From: Bacillota bacterium | Lineage (GTDB): Bacteria > Bacillota > Dethiobacteria > Dethiobacterales > Dethiobacteraceae | Length of the DNA stretch: 6,476 nt | Direction: 5' to 3' | NCBI GenBank assembly: GCA_012841735.1 | Contig: DUUE01000304.1 | Location: 1 to 6,476 of the forward strand | Shown: piece after piece, positions 6,022 to 6,476 of the stretch | Layout: every line of letters starts with the position of its first letter | Position numbering within the stretch: the first letter of the stretch is position 1 | Program-made: the position numbers and the translations under genes | The notes under the pieces: generated by a model | Database searches by the model: none | The model's input: only the letters and a program-made list of their open reading frames with translations | What the model was told of the DNA's origin: nothing

Positions 6022-6476
6022 TCGGCAAAGTCACATTGTAAAGGTATGCTTTTACTTCGTCAGAATAGTCAACATAGTTGTTGTTACCCCATTGTGCTCC
6101 TGCATCATCCCTGACTGTTACCAGGAATTCAATTTTGTTTTCTCCCAGTATTTCTGTATCAAGTTTGATGGTCCAGGTACCGGCTTTTTCATTTCCTGTA
6201 TAGAATATGCTTTCTTTTAATGCATTTTTAGTTACTTCAGGTTCAGCACCATCCACATATCCGGCTGCCGCCAGGATGCTGTGGTACTTCTCATCTAACT
6301 GATCATATCCTTCCACTACTCCGTCAACCCAAGTGGCCACAGCATCGCTACCGGCTGGTAGGTTGATGCCAAGGTGTTGAGCATAGTTCCGGCCCTCACC
6401 GGTGTTCTCGCCAAGGTAGATGTCCAGCTCTAGCTCTTGAAGCTCACCGGTTACCGACTTAAAGCCAAAGGTGAAT
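6014..6476 (-). CDS. Surface/S-layer-like protein fragment with a CBM25-like stretch, open at the right edge
   Basis: The frame is open from the window edge, so the N-terminus lies outside, and stops at TAA 6016-6014 after 153 visible residues. A GTG at 6340 is an internal codon, because the frame reads straight through it from the edge. The visible start contains LDIYLGENTGEGRN and INLPAG, then a helical patch (GYDQLDEKYHSILAAAGY), then a beta-rich part. The segment from GTWTIKL to DDAGAQWGNNNYVDY (about residues 100-137) resembles the strand, acidic turn and WxNN pattern of family 25-type starch-binding modules, a tentative motif-level match. The next frame begins exactly where this one ends and continues similar beta-rich sequence. 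The two are probably one gene broken by a frameshift, whether real or a sequencing error. Signal peptide and anchoring regions, if any, are off the window. Confidence 0.5.
   Translation of the reverse strand, partial: FTFGFKSVTGELQELELDIYLGENTGEGRNYAQHLGINLPAGSDAVATWVDGVVEGYDQLDEKYHSILAAAGYVDGAEPEVTKNALKESIFYTGNEKAGTWTIKLDTEILGENKIEFLVTVRDDAGAQWGNNNYVDYSDEVKAYLYNVTLPID

Overview
The window looks like a piece of a Gram-positive, probably anaerobic Bacillota chromosome (Clostridia; a Peptococcaceae-like lineage is my inference). The evidence is strong AGGAGG-type ribosome binding sites, use of GTG and TTG starts, roughly balanced base composition, and a gene set of Ade-type adenine deaminase, a YflT-like stress protein and an S-layer-like surface protein. 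No RNA genes, insertion sequences, CRISPR arrays or phage genes were seen.

Layout, left to right. (1) On the minus strand at 12-557 is a small transglutaminase/BTLCP-like cysteine-protease-fold protein, preceded by a leader with two Shine-Dalgarno-like sequences and an uncertain start. (2) On the minus strand at 706-1119 is a 137-residue protein resembling the YflT/general-stress 17M family. (3) A minus-strand operon at 3784-1260 holds a HAD-family phosphatase and then adenine deaminase (ade). They are joined by a 4-base GTGA stop/start overlap and end at a hairpin terminator at 1193-1226. (4) rtcB, the RNA-splicing ligase, is the only plus-strand gene (3989-5401). It diverges from the HAD-ade operon across a 200-bp region containing a symmetric promoter-like element that reads as a 17-bp-spaced promoter on both strands. 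(5) A strong bidirectional terminator at 5499-5547 separates rtcB from a convergent minus-strand surface protein that enters from the right edge. That protein is split into two overlapping frames at about 6014-6030, most simply a one-base frameshift in what was a single gene.

How the genes may work together. The HAD phosphatase and Ade are almost certainly co-translated. Ade converts adenine to hypoxanthine and ammonia, so a purine-salvage role for the HAD partner is reasonable but unproven. RtcB seals 2',3'-cyclic phosphate (or 3'-phosphate) and 5'-OH RNA ends using GTP and Mn2+. It shares an upstream control region with the purine operon, but a functional link is only inference. Archease, the usual RtcB cofactor, is not in the window.

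The most interesting points are four. The HAD/ade junction has an A AAA AAG heptamer whose -1 slip would enter the ade frame. The rtcB/HAD promoter region is symmetric. The surface protein has a frameshift and a stretch resembling a starch-binding (CBM25-type) module. The leader of the transglutaminase-like gene has a good ribosome binding site facing an ATT codon. No clearly new multi-gene system was found.
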